Part shown: positions 44,641-55,789 of the stretch, in pieces
How positions within the stretch are numbered: the stretch's first letter is position 1
How the letters are laid out: every line of letters starts with the position of its first letter
Notes under the pieces: generated by a model
What the model was told of the DNA's origin: nothing
The model's database searches: none
What the model saw: only the letters and a program-made list of their open reading frames with translations
Source: Tachinus rufipes
Taxonomy: Eukaryota > Arthropoda > Insecta > Coleoptera > Staphylinidae
Length of the DNA: 64,000 bases
NCBI GenBank assembly: GCA_963932245.1
Contig: OZ010747.1
Span: 15,031,979 to 15,095,978 of the forward strand
Direction of reading: 5' to 3'
Position numbers and translations under genes: made by a program

Positions 44641-45221
44641 CTGGCAAAGAAAACTTTGCTACTTATATCATACACAGGCAACTAAACCACATGCAAAGTT
44701 GCTTTTATGTGTAGGTTTTTGCTAGAAGTGTTTTGGTTCTGGGCTGCCTAGGAGTTAAAGCCAGTGCGTTTTGTGTTTTTTTGTCAAACACTAAAGTTTC
44801 TTTCTGATGAAGATTTAGATCTAGATTTTACTTAGAATCTAGAGTAAACAAACATCTTTTCTAGTACCAGTAAACTGTAGGACAACTTTGGTAGTAGTTT
44901 TAGTTTGTTTTTAGTAGTCTTGGTTTAGATTTTAGTTTTTTATTGGTTTATGGCTGATCATGTCCAGAATTTTGGTTTGCAGTACCGGTCTTCTGCATCT
45001 TAAAAAAAAGTTGCCCAATTTGTCTTTTTGGAGCTGTTTTTTTTTAATTGACAGTAGTTTACTTTGATTAGGTCTTTTAACTTTTTTAAATTAGAATCTC
45101 AACTCTGGTATAGGAAAATGTGTGCAGTCGATAGTTTTTGATGGTTTAATAGTTGGTTCTTACATAATTAATTTTTTTTTTGGTAAGGATTTTCACATTG
45201 TGAGCCTAGCACTTTTCTGCT
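44641..45221. repeat. Unique tail of the duplicated unit, copy 1
   Basis: Near-identical to 48598-49197, with landmarks CACAGGCAACTAAACCACA, GGTTCTGGGCTGCCTAGGAG and CAGTACCGGTCTTCTGCATC. No gene is recognised. The higher identity of the tails than of the arrays suggests that they date the duplication better. Confidence 0.85.
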
Positions 45222-46150
45222 AACTTGATAGTATTTATGCATTAGAGTTCGGTTATCCGGTAAAATAACGATGTTTTGAAAAGACAAACAGTTTATGCAG
45301 AGCATAATCTCAAAACCTCCAAAGACGTTAAAAAACAGTTAGAAAGTGTAAAATTAGATTTAGCAAAAAACATCAAAATCCGGACATAAACTGTTGGAAA
45401 AAGTAAAAAAATAATAAAATCATAAAAATAACTTGAAAAGTTTTCTATTCATAATTTTTAAAATAGTTATAAAATTATGTCAGAAAGGACTAAAATCCGG
45501 CCATAAACTGTTTAAATGAGTAAACTTTGAATTGATAAAATTCAAAAATTAAAATCCGGCCTTAAAACATGAAAATATTGTTAGAAATCAACGAAATCTG
45601 GCTATAAACTGATGAAAAATAAAAAATAATAATTTATAAAATATTAAAAATAACAAATATTGACTTTGAAGCATCAAAAGATACTTAGAAAGTAACAAAG
45701 TTTGGCTTAAGCTATTGAAAAGTGCAAAAACCTTTTCATGGAATTACAAAAATGGCAAAAAATTGTCATAAAATATAAAAATAATTTCAAAAAACAATAA
45801 AAATATGAAAGATAAGAAAGATATTGGCAGAAAGGACCAAATTCCGGCATAAAAAAGTTTTATTTATAAAATGTCAAAAATTAAATTTGGCCATATACTG
45901 TTGACAATTTTTTCATGAAATTCAAAAAATATTAAAATAGAAGTCATTTTGACACAAGAGAAGTACATACTCTAACCACTTGATCACTAACACTTAAGTG
46001 TAGTTGAGTGGACCACTGGCCCATTGCTAGCTTTAAAGTGTCTAGAGTGTCCTACCAACCCGCCCAAGTGTTTGTCATTAAGAATAGGTCGTAATCTAAC
46101 CTTTTAATAACTAACATTCCAAAGTATATTACTATGTTAGTTATCAAAAA
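45222..46150 (-). repeat. 122-bp satellite, inverted arm and spacer, copy 2
   Basis: Repeats 41938-42900 with indels; the first 80 bases are nearly identical. Contains AACCCGCCCAAGTGTTTGTC near 46057. Confidence 0.85.
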
Positions 46151-48597
46151 ACAAGAAATTTTATGAACAGAATTTTGCACTTTTTGGAATTTTATGACTG
46201 TTTTTAGGCTTTTTTTACAATTTATGCCCGGATTTTGTTGTTTTTATCAATGCTTTAAGACTAAACATTGCTATTTTTGACATTTTATGAACAGAATTTT
46301 GCACTTTTTCAAATTTTATGACAAATTGTTAACTTCTTTACAGTTTATGGCCGGATTTTGTTGTTTTTATTAATGTTTTAACACCAAACTTTGCTACTTT
46401 TGATATTTTATAAACAGAATTTTGCACTTTTTGGAATTTTCTGACAATTATTATACTTCTTTACAGTTTATGACAGGATTTTGTTGTTTTTATCAATGTT
46501 TTAAGACCAAACGTTGTTATTATTAACATTTTATGAACAGAATTCTGCACTTTTTGGAATTTTATGACTGTTTTTAGGCTTTTTTACAATTTATGGCCGG
46601 ATTTTGTTGCTTTTATCAATGTTTTAAGACCAAACTTTGCTATTTTAAACATTTTATGAACAGAATTTTGCACTTTTTTTAATTTTATAACATTTTTTTA
46701 CTTTTTTACAGTTTATGGCCGGATTTTGTTGTTTTTATTTATGTTTTAAGACCAAACTTTGCTTTTTTTGATATTTTATTAACAGAATTTTGCACTTTTT
46801 GGAATTTTCTGACAATTATTATACTTCTTTACAGTTTATGACAGGATTTTGTTGTTTTTATCAATGTTTTAAGACCAAACGATGCTATTATTAACATTTT
46901 ATGAACAGATTTCTGCACTTTTTGGAATTTTATGACTGTTTTTAGGCTTTTTTACGTTTTATGGCCGGATTTTGTTGTTTTTATCAATGTTTGAAGACCA
47001 AACTTTGCTATTTTTGACATTTTATGAACAGAATTTTGCATTTTTTGAAATTTTATGCAATTTTTGGGCTTTTTTTTCAAGTTAATGCCAAATTTTGTTA
47101 ATTTTATTAATGTCTTAAGACTAAACTTTGGTATTTTTAACATTTTATGAACAAAATTTAGCATTTTTTAAAAGTTCATAATTATTTTTTTACTTTTTTA
47201 CAGTTTATGGGCAAATTTGTTGTTTTTTAGGGCTTTTTTTTAAGTTATGGCCAAATTTTTTTAATTTTAATAATGTCAAAAGACTAAATTTTGGCAATTT
47301 TAACATTTTATGAACAAAATTTTGCAGTTTTTGAAAGTTCATAATATTTTTTAAACTTTTTTACAGTTTATGGCCAGATTTTGTTGTTTGTTAATAATGT
47401 TTTAACACTAAACTTAGCTATTTTTGACATTTTATAAACAAAATTTTGCACTTTTTTAAAGTTCATAATTTTTTTTAAACTTTTTTACAGTTTTTGTCCA
47501 GATTTTGCTGTTTTTTATTAATGTTTTAACAACAATCTTAGCTATTTTTGACGTTTTATGAACAAAATTTTGTACTTTTTGGAATTTCATGATAATTTTT
47601 AGGCTTTCTTGCAGTTTATGGTCGGATTTTGTTGTTTTTATTAATGCTTTAAGACCAATTGTTGCTATTATTGACATTTTATGATCAGAATTTTGCACTT
47701 TTTGAAATTTTATGACAATTTTTAAACTTTTTTACAGTATATGACCGGGTTTTGTTGTTTTTATCAACGTTTTAAGACTAAACTTTGCTATTTTTGACAT
47801 TTTATAAACAGAATTTTGCACTTATTGGAATTTTATGACAATTTTTAGTCATTTTTACAATTTATGACCAAAATTTGTTGTTTTTATCAATGTTTTAAGA
47901 CCAAATTTTGCTATTTTTAATGTTTTTTGAACAGAATTTTGCACAAATTTCATGCAATTTTTAGGCTTATTTACAAGTTATAACCAAATTTTGATAATTT
48001 TATCAATGTTTTAAGATTAAATTTTGCTATTTTTGACATTTTACAAACAGAATTTTGCATTTTTTGGAATTTTATAACAATTTTTAGGATTTTTTACAGT
48101 TTCTAGCCAGATTTTGTTGATTGCTTTAATGTTTTAAGACCAAATTTTGCTATTTTTGATATTTTATAAACAGAATTTTGCCCAAATTTCAAGCAATTTT
48201 TAGGCTTGTTTAAAAGTTATGTCTAAATTTTGTTAATTTTAGCTATGTTTTAAAACCAAACTTTGCTATTTTTAACATTTTATGAACAAAAATCTGCACT
48301 TTTCTAAATTTTATAAAAAAATCAAAATTTTAACTGTTTTTGGTTGGATTTTGTTCTTTTATTAATGTTTTAAGACCAAACTTTGCTATTTTTGACATTT
48401 TAAAAACAGAATTTTGTAGTTTTTAGAATTTCATTCAATTTTTAGGCTTTTTTACAATTTTTGGCCTAATTTTGTAGTTTTCATCAATGTTTTAAGACCA
48501 AACTTTGATATTTTTGACATTTTATGAACAGAACCTTGCACTTTTTTAAATTTTATGACAATTTTTAAGTTTTTGATTAGATTTTTTGAAGGAAACT
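46151..48597 (+). repeat. 122-bp satellite, direct array, copy 2 (about 20 units)
   Basis: Same unit as copy 1. GAACAGAATTTTGCAC recurs near 46165, 46286, 46410, 46531 and 46657. Some adjacent units share private changes such as GACAATTATTATACTTC (46444 and 46810), pointing to local block duplication. Confidence 0.9.
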
Positions 48598-49197
48598 TTT
48601 ATCATACACAGGCAACTAAACCACAGGCAAAGTTGCTTTTTTGTGTAGGTGTTTGCTAGAAGTGTTTTGGTTCTGGGCTGCCTAGGAGTTAAAGCCAGTG
48701 CGTTTTGTGTTTTTTCGTCAAACACTGAAGTTTCTTTCTGATGAAGATTTAGATCTAGATTTTACTTAGAATCTAATGTAAACAAACATCTTTTCTAGTA
48801 CCAGTAAACTGTAGGACAACTTTGGTAGTAGTTTTAGTTTGTTTTTAGTAGTCTTGGTTTAGATTTTAGTTTTTTATTGGTTTATGGCTGATCATGTCCA
48901 GAATTTTGGTTTGCAGTACCGGTCTTCTGCATCTTAAAAAAAAGTTGCCCAATTTGTCTTTTTGGGGCTGTTTTTTTAATTGACAGTAGTTTACTTTGAT
49001 TAGGTCTTTTATTTTTTTTAAATTAGAATCTCAACTCTGGTATAAGAAAATGTGTGCAGTCGATAGTTTTTGATGGTTTAATAGTTGGTTCTTACATAAT
49101 TATTTTTTTTTTTTTGGTAAGGTTTTTCACATTGTGAGTCTAGCTCAGACAATCTCTTAACGTTTGAGTATAGTTCAGACAAGCACTTTTCTGCTGA
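48598..49197. repeat. Unique tail of the duplicated unit, copy 2
   Basis: Matches 44641-45221, with an extra CAGACAATCTCTTAACGTTT-type insert near 49145-49180 before GCACTTTTCTGCT. Confidence 0.85.
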
Positions 49198-52100
49198 TGC
49201 AACGCCAACAAGAAATATTCTTTGCTTTTGCACTAAACAAATAAATGTTAGTAGTTTTTAAAAAGTTTAAGAAGAAACATAAAACTACGCGCAAAACTTA
49301 CGCAATTTAATTTCTAATTAAAATCGTTTATTTGCAACTTGTAAAGAGAGAAATTTCCAGTTTAATGAAATAAATAAAAATCCAAACCCTTCAATTAACA
49401 GTTAAATTTTGAAAAAATAAGTAGAAAGAAAAGAAATAAGATATTTTCCTTATTATATGAGTCTTATAACGTTTCCAAAGCAAGGACAATTTTATAAATG
49501 ACACATTGCAGTAAAGAATAAAAACAATTATTCCAACACAATACAAGACATGAATTATTGCAAGATTAATTCTAAAAAATGTAGAACGGAAACGTCATAT
49601 TTTTATGAAGAGATGAAAACAATTCTTTTCAGAAAGTAACTAATATATTTTTCATTTACTAAAATTGTATTTTACAAAATGATTATTAATACATTTTTAG
49701 CAGCGAATATTTGGTAGCAGAGATACGCCATAATCAGAACGCGCTTGTTTACATATATTCAAATGTGCGACATGTTTATATTATTTCGCGGCTGATAAGG
49801 GTGATTTGTGAGTTTGTAAGCAGATTCCGGACCGTAATTGATGCAGATCGTGCCGGCCCGACATTAATCACGCTCTACTAATAAAATGTTTTCATTAGGC
49901 TGACCCGAGGTTTTAATTAGATGGTAATGTTGCCCCTGTTATCATTTTCAACCACCCACCCACAGCTCATCATAAAATAAGCCCTGAGAGAAAAGTATAT
50001 ATTTTCCGAGTATTTATTTGTTTTGCTATTATTACCACAACTTGAATAAATATAATGCTGGAATACAATGAGATGCAGGAGAACAACAAGGCAATTATTA
50101 ATGCAAATGGAATTTTTAAATAAATATAATAGAGACAGCAAGCATGTTTTCTGTTATTATTATCATTCCGCTTATTGTTTATACAAGATGAAATAAAAGC
50201 TATAATTTTATTTCATAATTGCAAAAATGATGTTACATAATTGTATAATATTATTCATTTAAACATTTTTTATTCCAGAATATTTAGCTACTTCTAGATT
50301 CATAAAGAATAATAATATTTATGGTACAAAGCATGACATAACCCAGGATCAGGTCTCAATCAAACTTGCTACCAATGATGCCTGATGATGTCAATATCTA
50401 GGTCATCAATGACGTATTCTACGTCTGTCTTACTGTTTTCTGTTGCCAATTCATGACTTTTTGGTGGTTGTGATTGCAACGTAATGATAACTTACAACTA
50501 TGACTAATAAAATGACTTATGTTTTATTGTGGTCGGAGAATCGTATAAAAGTGCTGAAGATTTTATCTAAATTGTCTTCATTTACTTCAATATTGTTGTT
50601 GAAGTTATTCATCTATTATTAACCGAGTATTTTAAACCAGCCCCTTCTATTTCCAATATATTATACATTTATAGACCTCAATATAGATATATATATATAT
50701 ATATATCCTAAAACAATATGCTTGAGGAAAATCGAAGAATATTTATGCACATAATAATGGGCCCGAGGCTCGAACGGTAATTCCAATCAATTTCACATCA
50801 GATACACATGGTCCGATGCCCACATTTACATTTAGAGATCCAGGTGGAGCTGCATTTTAAACAGTTGGGGGCCCCGGCACGGCCCACTTGTATGATTTAT
50901 ATTCCTGTATCGCTGTTTTACTACGGGTGGAAGATGGAATGTACTTGGAATAATAAGTTTCACTTGTGCAATATTTAGTGAGTGCGATGCACACATACAT
51001 AGCAAAACATAATTTAAAAATAAAATGCGGCGACCTAGTTTTATATAGAAAATAAAATGTTTTACTTACATAGTTCAGTTTTTACAATTATTAATAATGG
51101 ATTTTTTACTATACTGAAATCCTTTTGATCTGACATCAAATAATTTTCTGCAGAACATTAGTTTTAATGTCCGGATGCTATAGAAAAAAATTGGCCGGTA
51201 ATTAAAAATAGGTGCAGCATTGATATGTTCGTACGCTTTGAGGACAACGCTTTGATGAAAGTTGCAGATTAATCCTGCCGAACGAACGGAATGTTCATCA
51301 GCGCTATTTATATATTTAACAGCACCCAGCACATATCCTTTTTTATTAATCAATGTTGGCGGATTAGCACGTGTCTAACTCTTTAAATAAATTACGCTAT
51401 GCACCGAGCGTTAGATTAAGAATTTATACCTTTGCGTACGCTTGGTTTAGATTAAATAATCCTAGGAGGGTATTACCAATAACAGCAAAGCCAACAGCAT
51501 TGAAATAAATTAGTTGCATAACTAAATAATTTAGATATTCATAAATGTGGAGATAAAGTTAAGTGAATTACACGGATTTCCTTAATAAAATTGAAAAAGT
51601 TATATTATGTTGTATCAATTTTACTAAAAGAATCTAGAATATAAGATAAAACAATTTTAGTGTCTTAGAAAAAATTAAATATTTAGAAACAAAATTTATA
51701 TATGAAGAACAATTTTTTTCTGAGATAGCATTATCTTTGATAAGATGTTTATTAATCTTGTTGCTTGATGATACAAATTTTGTGTGAAATATTTGACTGG
51801 TTTTAGATCCAGTAGTATTAGTTTTGCCTTAGATAGTAGCTATAATTTGTAAGCTAGATTAAATTTTTTTTGTTTTTAACTTTGTTGATGTTGGGTTGTA
51901 GCATCTTAAGACAATTAGACATGCAATTGTCTTTCTGATGTTGACTAGATACATATCTTAAGACATTAAAATTTTTTTTTATGAAAAACTGCTAAATTAC
52001 AAATTTGAGTAGCTGGCCTTAAAATGCTTTTTGAACAATGACTGTCTGTTTGGTATTTAACAAATATTTATTTTGATTTTTTGCTAAAAGCCAGAGAGCA

Positions 52101-52825
52101 ACAAAAAAGTTGTAGACTTCAGTTTGAACACAAGGCAAGTATTACCAAATTCTGTCTGCTGCACGGTTGAAGTCAAACTACAACATACAAAAAACCTGTT
52201 TATATTGTGGTTAACTAGAATGAGCCAAAAAACTTAACAACAAATCTACACCGTTCTTACCTTTTCCGCTTATAGAATAGAAAATTTAGAAAGAAGAAGA
52301 AGAACTCTAAACAGAAAAACATGTAGCTGAGCCCATCAATGCACTTAGCGTGGTTTACATAGTTTCCATTGTTATGCATAGCGTTATTCCAAATCTTCTA
52401 TTAGTGAAATCTCTGACAATAGATTAGCAAAGATCACGTCATGCCTTCAACAAAATTCGGAGACATTGCCGGACAAATTGTCATCACTCTGGTCATGTTT
52501 TCAAACAACTTGCTACCACACTGTAGCTTTTTTCTAGAATTTTTTTGCATTTTCAACGGCAAAAAAAGCTCTAAACGGTGAAGGGGAGGGACGCAATTGC
52601 TCCGATTAATTTTACAATAATTGAAAATATTTTTTAAGATATTTTCTTATTTAATACACAATTATTGCGAATTAAATTAGAAAATTTGTTACACTAATTA
52701 ATTAACTACAACTATATTTCAGATCAAATATTTAATTTATTTGTAAAACTAATTCGTATATTCAATAAATGTGATAACATTCTATTTATACATTTATGGG
52801 ATTTACCTATAAAATAAGACGCAGA
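49198..52825. other. Non-coding DNA
   Basis: No gene is recognised. An (AT)n run lies at 50686-50706. 49830-49990 and 50755-50950 are GC-richer islands in unique-looking sequence and might be regulatory. A 92-codon minus frame at 51075-51353 has unusually balanced composition over its first 55 codons (GYVLGAVKYINSADEHSVRS) but no family is known to me and no splice signals are evident. 51800-52330 is T- and A-rich without structure. Confidence 0.5.
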
Positions 52826-52826
52826 T

Positions 52827-52871
52827 TTTTTTGCTTTTTATGTGCATAGTACGCACATAAAAAGCAAAAAA
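52827..52871. repeat. Perfect 19-bp palindrome with 7-base loop
   Basis: TTTTTTGCTTTTTATGTGC (52827-52845) and its exact complement (52853-52871) surround ATAGTAC. An outer 8-bp pair, GACGCAGA at 52818-52825 and TCTGCGTC at 52918-52925, brackets it. Confidence 0.85.
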
Positions 52872-52925
52872 CGAATGATTTTTATCGCCGACCTCTTCAT
52901 GCAGATAACAATTTATTTCTGCGTC

Positions 52926-53159
52926 GTACCTTCTAGAATAATTCCATACATATTATTTCTATACTATTGATGATTTTAAATTTTATAACTTTATATTATA
53001 ATTTTAAGAATACAAATATATTAAATTGGTTCACAATTTTAAAGCACTTCTTCATAGATTATCGCTATACATACATACATAAAATGTTCCTCACCTATCA
53101 CAAATGTCAAAAAATGTTCATTAACTATCAATAATAATTCTAAACATTCATAAATATTA
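52926..53159. other. AT-rich DNA, possible end of the Penelope-like relic
   Basis: Nothing clear; CATACATACATA near 53068 is a short simple repeat. Confidence 0.4.
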
Positions 53160-54240
53160 CAAAACGTTTATAATATGTAGTAGAAAATCTCTTTGATATT
53201 GCCTATTTGCTCTATGTAAGTATTGTTGCAATCTTGGCAATCTATTTTAAAGATTTCAATATATTATTGCATAGTATGTTTTTGATTGTATTTGTTGTGA
53301 AAAAAGATCCTTTGATGTCTTTGGTGTAGTAGTTTTTTTAAATTTTGTTACTATTGTTGGAGTATGTGAATTTTCTATATTGTGTTGGTGTGTGTTTGTT
53401 ATTATTTGTAAGTGTTGTGTTGTTACTCAATTCTATTTTGTGTTAATTGTTGGGAAAGTGATTTGTTATAGCTAGCTGCTTGATGATGTTTAATTCAAGT
53501 TGCAGATTGGTAGGAGAAAGAGGTAAATTAAGTGCTATATGTGTAAGTGAGTGAAAGGCTGCAAATTTATGGTAGAGTTGAATGGAATTATTACTACAGG
53601 GTTTGTAAGTTTTTAGTATATTTTAAAGTCTAGTTTGTAGTCAGTTTTGTATATTGTAAGGTGGAGGAAGTTAATTTGTTTATTGTTTTCTAATTCTAGA
53701 GTGAATTGTGAATAATAAAATTATGAGTCTGTTATATTATATGGTGGTCCTTTAAATATACAGATTATATCATCAATATATCTTTGCTAAAAAATGATGT
53801 TATTGAATGGGTTACTACTGTTGATGATGATATTTTTTCTAGTGTATTTAGGTATTAGGTGCTCTCATAGGCAACCTATAAGTTAATTTGTAAATATTGT
53901 TATCAATTTTGTTAATTGAATAATATCACAAATTTCTTGTTTGTCCATGTTTTTTGTTGTTGGTAGAGTATTATGGAGAGCAATAATAGTATCAGGTGTA
54001 AAAATATTAGTACATAAATTTGTTATGTCAAAGGAGATGATAGTATCGGTAGGGTCTATTATGATGTTTTTCAGATTGTTGGCTAAATCTATTGAATTTA
54101 TGGTGAAGTGTTTGTGTAAAATTAGTAGTTGTTAAGTTATTATGTTAGTGAATAATTTATTTAAGTTTGCTGGTTGGGGATTCTATATGCTTTTGTTGCA
54201 TACTTTATTGGTCTATAATAGTTTGAGAATTCTCCTAAAA
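53160..54240 (-). pseudogene. Penelope-like element relic (reverse transcriptase and GIY-YIG part)
   Basis: On the minus strand, in pieces: LLILHKHFTINSIDLANNL near 54120, DTIISFDITNLCTNIF near 54040 (the SFDV..LFTN-type motif with the first catalytic Asp), NMDKQEICDIIQLTKL near 53930, QRYIDDIICIFKG near 53770 (the YxDD box), INFLHLTIYKTDYKLDFKIY near 53650, AAFHSLTHIALNLPLSPTNL near 53540 and LNIIKQLA near 53480. Further on, KIDCQDCNNTYIEQIG near 53220-53265 resembles the Cys region and YIGQTG of the GIY-YIG endonuclease, with the G altered. These blocks in this order define Penelope-like elements, which pair this reverse transcriptase with a GIY-YIG nuclease. Many stops and shifts show it is old. 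The plus-strand frame at 53941-54135 is its shadow. Confidence 0.8.
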
Positions 54241-54439
54241 CGTTTCAAGCCGCTTTATTTTATTCTTGCCCTATAAATCAAGATTGCAAACACATAGCAG
54301 CTTAGCAAACAAATTATCAAAAGCAGTGTTGAAATCTACTTCACAAAACCTTGCTCATTTTCTTAAATGCTGTGCAAGCATACTTTATACTTGTTTCCTT
54401 TTTTATTTATTTGATATCTATATCTTGATTTGATTAATC

Positions 54440-54870
54440 TGTTCTAGTCTTTTAGTTATAATTGCTATTATAATTATTTTGCTGTTTGCTTATTATAAAA
54501 ACTTTTGTTTTCTTAATGCTCAGATCAAAATCCGCTTCAGCACCCTGCTCAATGAATGAATCAATCAAGTTGATCTTCCTGACTTGTATTGTTGTATTGT
54601 ATTGTTTGTCTGAATATTTTCTCGGAGTAGACATTAAATAGTAACGGCCATAAAATGCATTTTTGCTTAACACCTCTGTTTTTCCTTTTACTACTGCTGT
54701 TCGACTCCAATCAGTTTTTTTTTATTATGCAAATGTCTTTAACGTCTAGTCCAATTTCTTTTAGTATTTTTTATAAGTAATGCATGCTTTACTCAATCAA
54801 ACGCTTTTAAAATATCTATTAAACATGACGCAAATATGTTTAACTCAAATAAATTGTACCGAAATTATTG
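54440..54870 (-). pseudogene. RTE-like LINE relic
   Basis: Minus-strand pieces: AFD near 54810, EIGLDVKDICIIKK near 54750, RGVKQKCILWPLLFNVYSEK near 54650 and DLSIKKTKVFIISKQ near 54510. These are the RGVRQGC-type and NxxKTK-type blocks of the same family as 18854-20192, much more decayed. The YADD region falls in a gap. No duplication or tail found. Confidence 0.75.
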
Positions 54871-55789
54871 CAAAATTTAATTTGCTAAGATAGTCTTCAC
54901 ACTTCTGATTTTTGATAAACAAGGTATGACTACAACATAATAATATTGATACTTTTACAAGACTACTATTTTTAATTCATTGATGTGCTTAGACAATTTC
55001 TTAAACTTGCTTTAATACAATTGATGGCTCGGGCTGCTCACTAAAATTATAATTAGTTGTCAACTAATTAATTTAAAACAAGTCAAATTAAAGGTAAATT
55101 GAAAAAACTTATTAGTGATAAAGTGAACTATTGTAGCAGTGATTGGATTGATTACTTGCAATTGAAAATTGTAGAACAATGCTAATAATTATAATTATTT
55201 TCAATTAATCTATAAATTTGTGTACAATTCAATAAAACCATCAATATTAATAAAGCATTATGCAGCAAATTAAATTCCTTCAACAAACAAAAGTCTACAA
55301 TGTAAAATACAATTTTAAGTAAATTATTTAGTGCAATTGTAAATGTTTTAAATTGCAACGCAGTTATAGAAATTCTTCATAGTATATGTTGATACGCACA
55401 TTTTCAATGATAGCCGATAGTCGACTTAAAGGTTATTGCGATTAATATATATATAGAATCGCATGAGTTTATTTCCTTGCATTTTATTTAAATCGTAAAC
55501 AAAACTGATAAGGGTAAAATAAAGAGATAGTCCATTGAAATACGTAAGTAATTTTAAAAAGAATTTTTACTTTCATGCGTTTGATTAAAATTGTAAAATT
55601 ATTATAGAAAATTGCTGAAATTGTATGAATTATATTTTTTTATTATCATTCTTAAATATTAATAGCTAGATCTCTCTAAGAAAAATTTTATAAATGTGAT
55701 TTTGCCTTAAAAATATCCTTGGCAGTAATTGCGCCACTTTATGTAAAGTCGTAATTAGTCATCGAGTTTTGCTTTCTACTAGGAAAAAA
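54871..55789. other. AT-rich DNA, nothing recognised
   Basis: No open frame, repeat array or RNA gene is supported here. Confidence 0.6.

Larger units (their letters stand above)
41600..49197. repeat. Large satellite block, tandemly duplicated
   Basis: Two copies of a complex unit: 41938-45221 and 45222-49197. Both begin ACTTGATAGTATTTATGCAT and run through an arm in inverted orientation, a spacer, a 122-bp direct array and a unique tail ending GCACTTTTCTGCT. The second copy is longer because its direct array has about six more units. 41600-41937 holds further inverted-arm sequence outside the duplication. Open frames in the block (for example 46952-47164, 47456-47698 minus) are repeat translations. 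Confidence 0.88.

Noticed and set aside
44804..44850. Hammerhead ribozyme from CTGATGA at 44804 and 48735
   Set aside because: No GAAA follows the possible second stem and no cleavage-site stem is visible.
46952..47698. Minus-strand frames of 70-80 codons rich in Lys as small proteins
   Set aside because: They repeat KIAKFGLKTLIK-type words with the 122-bp satellite period.
53941..54135. Plus-strand frame of 64 codons
   Set aside because: It is the opposite-strand shadow of the Penelope-like polymerase relic.
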